Source of the DNA: Campylobacter concisus
GTDB taxonomy: Bacteria; Campylobacterota; Campylobacteria; Campylobacterales; Campylobacteraceae
DNA: 64,000 nt
Reading direction: 5' to 3'
Assembly: GCF_002913045.1 (NCBI RefSeq)
Contig: NZ_PPAF01000035.1
Span: forward strand, 310,001 to 374,000
The position numbers were made by a program, and so were the translations under genes. The stretch's first letter is position 1, and each line of letters opens with the position of its first letter. The notes under the pieces are model-generated. The model saw nothing but the letters and a program-made list of their open reading frames with translations. It was not told the DNA's origin and ran no database searches. This document shows, piece by piece, positions 59,191 through 64,000 of this stretch.

Positions 59191-59559
59191 TCAACAAAAA
59201 ATATAATTGTGATTTAAAATATAAAAAAATACAGAAGCTAAGATGCCACCGATGATAAAAATTTTTAGCAAGGTAGCTTGGGCCAGACTCCTAAGCTTTG
59301 CTTTAAAAATTTCTCGCTTAAGCCTAAACCCAAGTAAAAATAAAAAAACGGCAATCAAACTATCATTTACCAAAAGGATAAGGGGCTTTTGTATCGGCGA
59401 TCTGCCAAAATTTAGCCTTGTATCGATTTGTAAAAATGAGTTATAAAAACTGCTTAAAAAAATATTTTCAAAGATAAATGCCACTAAAGCAACAGCGATA
59501 AGAAAAATACCACCACTAACTTCACCTATAAAAAAATCCCAAAAATTCCTAAAACACAT
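59191..59559 (-). pseudogene. Truncated NhaA Na+/H+ antiporter remnant
   Basis: The 122-residue frame matches only the first quarter of NhaA (usually about 390). It reads EVSGGIFLIAVALVAFIFEN for helix 1, then INKP/LLWINDALMAVFFL-like QKPLILLVNDSLIAVFLFLL and GFRLKREIF, then SLAQATLLKIFIIGGI, and stops after NHNYIFC. Later helices with the catalytic Asp pair are absent. An AAGGG site still precedes the ATG. The following 95 nt to the DUF2157 gene show no further NhaA sequence, so the 3' part was deleted, not just frameshifted. Confidence 0.75.
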
Positions 59560-59576
59560 AAAGACCCTTAAAAAAA

Positions 59577-59990
59577 CTAAAACCTAGGAATAGCTGCCCT
59601 TGTGAGTTTAGAAAATTTTACACCCTTTAAGCCGGCGATCCTTTCAGCAAAGCGTTCAATTTTGCCCGCCTCGCCTCTTATTGAAATCGTTTCTAAGCAG
59701 TTATGGTGATCGACATGAACATGGTTTGTGCAGATGATTTTCACATCAGAGCTATGCTCTATATCCATCTTTTTATTCACCAAATCGTTGTGATGATGCA
59801 TATAAATGAGCGTCAAAACCCCGATCAACTCCTCGCTAGCGTCTTTCCAGCTATCACTTACGATCTTTTCACGTATCAAATCTCTCGTAAATTCGCTCCT
59901 AGAAGCATAGCCTTGTTCGCTAACCTTTTTATCTAGTTCGTCTAGTAACTGACTAGGTAAAGAAACACTAAAACGTATAACACTATCCAT
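59577..59990 (-). CDS. nikR: Nickel-responsive regulator NikR
   Basis: This 137-residue protein has an N-terminal ribbon-helix-helix ([20 protein letters not shown]...[11 protein letters not shown]) and a C-terminal ACT-like nickel domain. The nickel ligands are visible as His in HHHNDL and HVHVDHHNC, including the invariant Cys. It represses or activates nickel genes when metal is plentiful. The frame is open 13 codons upstream, but the ATG at 59990 has AAAGGAG. It lies between hypF and the nhaA remnant. A palindrome at 60021-60033 is a candidate operator. Confidence 0.95.
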   Translation of the reverse strand: MDSVIRFSVSLPSQLLDELDKKVSEQGYASRSEFTRDLIREKIVSDSWKDASEELIGVLTLIYMHHHNDLVNKKMDIEHSSDVKIICTNHVHVDHHNCLETISIRGEAGKIERFAERIAGLKGVKFSKLTRAAIPRF

Positions 59991-60020
59991 TTTCTGCTCC
60001 TTTCTCGTTTGATTACCGTT

Positions 60021-60033
60021 TATAATCATTATA
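60021..60033. promoter_or_regulatory. Palindromic metal-regulator-like site upstream of nikR
   Basis: TATAATCATTATA is a perfect 13-bp palindrome 31 nt before the nikR ATG. It overlaps a -10-like TATAAT on the minus strand and resembles the Fur core GATAAT-N-ATTATC (5 of 6 bases per arm). Autoregulation by NikR or control by Fur are both possible. Confidence 0.5.
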
Positions 60034-60035
60034 CA

Positions 60036-62279
60036 TCACTTATTAGAAAATGTGGATAAATAATAATAAATTTGCCCTAAATTTACGTTAGAATCGTTGC
60101 TACAGAATTTTTTATTGATATAAAATTTCAAATTTGCTTTAGTAAATTTTTTGTAAATAAGTTCGAGTAAAGTCTTATTTTGAAAAACTCCGCCGCTTAG
60201 CAAAATTTCCATTTTTTCTTTTTTTGAAATTTCAAAAATAATATCAGCCAAGCCATTTATAAACGCCGTTGCAGCCACTCTTGGCTCATCTTTTAAAGTA
60301 CTTTTAAAAGCTTCTTTAATGCCGATCACTCCATTATCTAGGCTAAATTTGTAACACGCATCTAAATTTTTATCATAAAGTGCTTCAAGCCTCATACCGC
60401 TCTCGCCCTCAAAGCTTGAGTGAAAAAGACCACAGATAATAGCACCAAATGCGTCAAATATCCTACCAACCGAGCTAGTCTTTACTAAGTTTAATCCTTT
60501 TTGCTCCATTTTTTTAAAATTTGCAAGCATTTTTTCATCAAAATTTACTAAAAATTTACTCGCTTCTTCTTCAAGTGAGTACTTCAAAATAATAGAATAA
60601 GCGATGAGATAGATATTTTTTATGCTATTTTCGCCACCAAATAAGCTAAATTCATCAAAATGATAAACTCTATTAAAGCCCTTTTTATCTAGCCTAAAAA
60701 CCTCCCCACCCCAAATTTTGCCGTCTTCTCCGTATCCGGTTCCGTCAAAACAAAATCCGAGATACTCTTTGTCTGCTAGCTCATTTTCAAATATTACACT
60801 TAGTAGATGGGCGTAGTGATGTTGCAAATAGATGAGCTCAAAACCCTGTTCTTTTGCCCATTTTGTATTTAAAAAATTTGGATGCAAATCGGCTATAACT
60901 TTATCGATTTTTAGGCTGTAAGTCTTTTCAAAAAGGGTGAAAATGTCCTTAAACCTATCAAAAGTCGCCACGTTTTTTAGATCGCCGATATACGGGCTAA
61001 TCATCAAAAGCCCGTCTTTATAGATGCAAAATGAGCTCTTTAGCTCCGCTCCAAGGGCTAAAAAGGTCCCTTTTTGCTTGAAATTTGTATGAATGAAATT
61101 TGGATTTAGCCCACGGCTCGTTCTTGTGAAAATTGTCTCATCACCAACGCAAAATGCGATACTATCGTCACTTGGCGAGTAAATTTCTCGGTCGTGATCA
61201 AGGTAAAAATCTATGACGTCACCTAGTTTTTCTCTTAGCTCACTCTCGTCTTTTATGACAACTTCACCTGAGATATTCGCGCTAGTTGCGATGATGTCGT
61301 GTTCTAAATAATCAAACAGTAAAAGATGTATGCCACTAAATGCGAGCATGACGCCAAGCTTGTTTAAATTTGGAGCGACGCTTTTTGCGATATTTGAGCC
61401 ATTTTTTGCCTCAAGCAAGACGATTGGCTTTAAATTTGAAGTAAGAAGCCTGGCCTCTGCTTCTGAAATTTGCGCTATTTTTCTAGCATTTTCTAAATTT
61501 TTACTCATTAGGGCAAAGGGCTTGCTTGGGCGGTGCTTTCTAGCTCTTAGCTCGCTAACTGCGGCTTCATTTGTCGCATCACAAATCAAATGAAAGCCAC
61601 CAAGCCCTTTAATGGCTAAGATTTTGCCCTCGTTTATGAGCTTAGCCGCATCTTTGGCCGCTTCGTTTTTACTAGCCAAGGCTTTACCAAATTTATCTTT
61701 TAGATAGAGCTTTGGTCCACAGTTTGGGCAGGAGATCGGCTCTGCGTGATAGCGGCGGTTAAGCGGATCTTTATACTCGCTCTCGCAAAATTTGCACATT
61801 TTAAACTCATTCATCGTCGTATTTACCCGGTCATAAGGCAATGCTTTGATGATGGAAAATCTTGGTCCGCAGTTGGTGCAGTTTATAAATGGATATTTGT
61901 AGCGTGGATTTGTGGAGTCATAAAACTCGCGCAAGCAGTCGTCACAAAGCGCGTAATCAGGCAAAATAGGCGCTTGCTTGGTCGCTGCCTTTGAGGCGAT
62001 GATCTCAAGCTTTTTATAAATTTTATCTATCTTAAATTTCTTTAGCTCATCGATCCTGGCAAGGGCTGGCAGCTTCTCATAAAGCTCTTTTTCAAAAGCC
62101 AAAAAGTTAGCCTCATCGCCGCTAAAATTTAGCTTCACGCCCTCATCATCGTTGTAAATTTCGCCAACAAGCTTAAATTTATCCGCTAAAGTATAGACAA
62201 AAGGTCTAAAGCCCACACCTTGAACTAAGCCTTTGATCTCATATCTAAAGCTTGATCTCAACGCCAAATCCGGGGTCAA
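60036..62279 (-). CDS. hypF: Carbamoyltransferase HypF
   Basis: This 747-residue enzyme makes carbamoyl-AMP and moves the carbamoyl group to HypE for cyanide synthesis. In order: acylphosphatase domain (KGLVQGVGFRPFVY), two zinc fingers (CDDCLREFYD...CTNCGPRF and CKFCESEYKD...CPNCGPKL), a YrdC domain (KGLGGFHLICDA, KHRPSKPFAL) and a Kae1-like domain with HHYAHLLS and CFDGTGYGEDGKIWGGE. Length is normal. It starts with a TTG (62279, or possibly 62267 or 62261) and overlaps hydE by about 35 nt. The hypF-hydE adjacency supports a joint role. Confidence 0.94.
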   Translation of the reverse strand: MTPDLALRSSFRYEIKGLVQGVGFRPFVYTLADKFKLVGEIYNDDEGVKLNFSGDEANFLAFEKELYEKLPALARIDELKKFKIDKIYKKLEIIASKAATKQAPILPDYALCDDCLREFYDSTNPRYKYPFINCTNCGPRFSIIKALPYDRVNTTMNEFKMCKFCESEYKDPLNRRYHAEPISCPNCGPKLYLKDKFGKALASKNEAAKDAAKLINEGKILAIKGLGGFHLICDATNEAAVSELRARKHRPSKPFALMSKNLENARKIAQISEAEARLLTSNLKPIVLLEAKNGSNIAKSVAPNLNKLGVMLAFSGIHLLLFDYLEHDIIATSANISGEVVIKDESELREKLGDVIDFYLDHDREIYSPSDDSIAFCVGDETIFTRTSRGLNPNFIHTNFKQKGTFLALGAELKSSFCIYKDGLLMISPYIGDLKNVATFDRFKDIFTLFEKTYSLKIDKVIADLHPNFLNTKWAKEQGFELIYLQHHYAHLLSVIFENELADKEYLGFCFDGTGYGEDGKIWGGEVFRLDKKGFNRVYHFDEFSLFGGENSIKNIYLIAYSIILKYSLEEEASKFLVNFDEKMLANFKKMEQKGLNLVKTSSVGRIFDAFGAIICGLFHSSFEGESGMRLEALYDKNLDACYKFSLDNGVIGIKEAFKSTLKDEPRVAATAFINGLADIIFEISKKEKMEILLSGGVFQNKTLLELIYKKFTKANLKFYINKKFCSNDSNVNLGQIYYYLSTFSNK

Positions 62280-63717
62280 AATTTGTTTTTATATTTGGGT
62301 TTAGGTGCTTTTTTATCAAGTTGCTAACTACCTTGTTATAAAATAGATCCCCGCCTAAAGTAACATTTTTAATGCTAAATTTATCTCGTTTTTCATAGCT
62401 AAAATCACTCAAAAAATGCGCTAAAGACTCGGTGCAACCAAAGCTGATATTCTTCTCTCCAGCGCCAGCAAGGATGAATGAAATGATACTTTTTACAAAC
62501 TTAACCCCGTCTAAACCAAAGTCATCTTTCATCTTATAATCGATCCTAACTCCCTTTTGACCGCTAAAATCAGCTGCCATAAGAAGCAAATTCTCCCCTG
62601 CTTTTTTAAAGTCATCGCATAAGCCAAGTATGCGCCCAGCTATGCAAAATAGCGAGAAAAAGCTAGCATTTGAGCTAAATTTACCGCTCGGCAGAGTATG
62701 CTCGTTACTGAAGTTTTCAAGTAGCCTTTCACCACCCTCATCAGCTCTTATGAGCTCATAAATTTCTTCAAAGCTACTAAATTTTGGCAAAAATAGAAGC
62801 TGCGTTTTGCTTGATTTTGAAAGCAGGCAAATTTCATCATCGCTAAATTTGCTAAATTTTAACCCCAAAGCTATATCACCAAAATTACTAAGCTCAAATT
62901 CCTCATCTTTTGTATAAAAAAATGGGCTTAAAACTGCGCTACTTTCAAGCAGAGTTAGTCTTGAAAGAGCATTTTTTTGCTCCTTTACTTTAACGCTTAA
63001 AAAGCTAAAATTTTCTTTATTTAGCTGCTCACAAATGGCATAAAGAAAAAGATCGTTTGGTGCCATCACGTCAAAAAATAGCGGCGCGTCCTTATAATTT
63101 TGCCTATAAATGGCTGTCGTCTTTAGTGCTAAAAGTGGCTTTTCAAAACTAGCTAGAAATGTCAAAGCTCTATCATCGGCAATAAAAATTTTTGGTAGCT
63201 GTTTTAAATTTACAGACATCAAGAAATTTGCGTCAAAATTTACGCCAAGAGAAATTTCATATAAATTTTTATCTTGCTCTATGCAAACGCTCATACCATT
63301 TTTTAACAAATTTAGGCAGGTTTTCAGCTTGTCATTAAAATTATCAAGCGTTATCTCACCCTCAAATTTACTCTCACATAGCACGCCACTTTCATTTAAG
63401 ATAGCCTTTTCGCTAGCCAAAAATGTGCTCGCTTGAGTCGGAGTTAGACCGCCAAATTTTATCTCATTTATCTTGCTATCTTCATCAAGCTCACTTGCAG
63501 CCAAGACCTCACTGTGCTTTATGAAAAGACTAAATGGCAAGAGCGCACTTGCTTTATTTGCCACGCTCTCAAGCTCACTGGCGTCTCCACTTACCTTTAG
63601 ACAAATTTCATCTTCTTTGCACTTTAGGCTATGAGCTAGATCGCCAGCAAGCAAGCGTAAAAATGGCACTAGAAACGAAGCGTCCTTGTGGCAAGTAAAT
63701 TTAAAAGCAAGTATCAT
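62245..63717 (-). CDS. hydE: Hydrogenase maturation protein HydE (epsilonproteobacterial type)
   Basis: This 490-residue protein sits between hydD and hypF as HydE does in Wolinella and Helicobacter, where it is needed for the quinone-reactive Ni-Fe hydrogenase. No signal peptide or membrane helix is visible. Parts of the sequence resemble HypF in the same order: an N-terminal half-domain ending LKVSGDASELES, the block FEKPLLALK, then GRILGL...FSGQKGVRID and LGGDLFYNKVVSNLI. HypF's zinc fingers and catalytic motifs are missing. This suggests a degenerate HypF paralogue, an inference. Its ATG overlaps the hydD stop by 4 nt. Confidence 0.8.
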   Translation of the reverse strand: MILAFKFTCHKDASFLVPFLRLLAGDLAHSLKCKEDEICLKVSGDASELESVANKASALLPFSLFIKHSEVLAASELDEDSKINEIKFGGLTPTQASTFLASEKAILNESGVLCESKFEGEITLDNFNDKLKTCLNLLKNGMSVCIEQDKNLYEISLGVNFDANFLMSVNLKQLPKIFIADDRALTFLASFEKPLLALKTTAIYRQNYKDAPLFFDVMAPNDLFLYAICEQLNKENFSFLSVKVKEQKNALSRLTLLESSAVLSPFFYTKDEEFELSNFGDIALGLKFSKFSDDEICLLSKSSKTQLLFLPKFSSFEEIYELIRADEGGERLLENFSNEHTLPSGKFSSNASFFSLFCIAGRILGLCDDFKKAGENLLLMAADFSGQKGVRIDYKMKDDFGLDGVKFVKSIISFILAGAGEKNISFGCTESLAHFLSDFSYEKRDKFSIKNVTLGGDLFYNKVVSNLIKKHLNPNIKTNFDPGFGVEIKL

Positions 63718-64000
63718 TTTAAACCTTTTTTAGCGTATTCATCAACGATATCATTTAGGGTGAAATTTGCTACTTTTTCACACTTAAAATCAAGCTCTTT
63801 TAAGTGATCAAGCAGCGTTTTTTCTAAAATATTAGAAGCGTTTATAACCTCATCTGAGAGGCTAAAATTTGATGATTCTATGCGGCTAGGCACGATGCCT
63901 AAAATTTTAGTCGTAGGTCTATCGCCTGCAAGCTCCATTAGATGAAGGGTCTGGAGCATCTCGATCTCATGAGCCGAGCCGTCCCAGCTGATAAAATTTG
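63714..64000 (-). CDS. hydD: Hydrogenase maturation protease HydD (HyaD/HupD family), 5' part outside window
   Basis: The frame is open to the window edge, so only the last 95 or so codons are seen. WDGSAHEIEMLQTLHLMELAGDR holds the His that in HybD-type peptidases is the third nickel ligand, and ILGIVPSRIE matches the following strand. The protease removes the C-terminal peptide of the hydrogenase large subunit after nickel insertion. Upstream hydABC are presumably beyond the edge. An internal ATG at 63959 exists but would remove the His, so the gene must start outside. Confidence 0.85.
   Translation of the reverse strand, partial: NFISWDGSAHEIEMLQTLHLMELAGDRPTTKILGIVPSRIESSNFSLSDEVINASNILEKTLLDHLKELDFKCEKVANFTLNDIVDEYAKKGLK

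Overview
The window reads as a chromosomal segment of a Campylobacter, most like a hydrogen-using, C. concisus-type species. The evidence is the AT-rich, densely packed DNA, the gene block clpB-ctpA-purC-purS-purQ-plsC-htpG, the periplasmic methylmenaquinol:fumarate reductase mfrABE, the oorDABC set, monomeric isocitrate dehydrogenase, and the hydDE/hyp nickel-hydrogenase maturation genes. The genus call is firm; the species call is inference. I saw no tRNA, rRNA, insertion sequence, phage gene, CRISPR array or long poly-G contingency tract.

Layout. 0-6 kb: an alpha-2-macroglobulin-like protein (cut by the window start at its thioester motif) behind penicillin-binding protein 1C. 6-13 kb: a UvrD-type helicase, then macA-macB-outer-membrane lipoprotein and an unrecognised 163-residue gene. 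13-17 kb: an AT-rich gap, a YqeY protein, a Ppx/GppA phosphatase and a phosphate permease. 17-29 kb: clpB, ctpA, purCSQ, an SH3 membrane protein, plsC, a chemoreceptor broken by one stop codon, and htpG. Both chaperone genes carry HspR (HAIR)-like operators. 29-33.5 kb: a very large type-I-secreted surface protein with calcium-loop repeats. 33.7-37.4 kb: mfrABE. 37.8-43.7 kb: a TonB/ABC metal-chelate uptake operon in which receptor, permease and ATPase are all frameshifted, while the binding protein and a methyltransferase are intact. 44-50 kb: icd-mdh-oorDABC with no sucCD between mdh and oorD. 50-53.4 kb: mltG and an AsmA/YhdP-like protein whose 5' ends overlap head to head. 53.6-64 kb: hydrogenase maturation genes hydD'-hydE-hypF-nikR and hypBCDEA, separated by an nhaA remnant and a DUF2157/GDYXXLXY membrane pair.

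How the genes work together. Hydrogenase maturation (Hyp, HydD, HydE), nickel control (NikR) and fumarate respiration (MfrABE) support H2-to-fumarate electron transport. Oor, Mdh and Icd supply TCA-cycle intermediates and low-potential electrons. PbpC/macroglobulin, MacAB-lipoprotein, CtpA and MltG serve the envelope. ClpB and HtpG are the heat-shock arm. The iron/metallophore operon and one chemoreceptor appear to be decaying. The most unexpected observation is that HydE looks colinear with HypF, as though it were a catalytically degenerate HypF paralogue.
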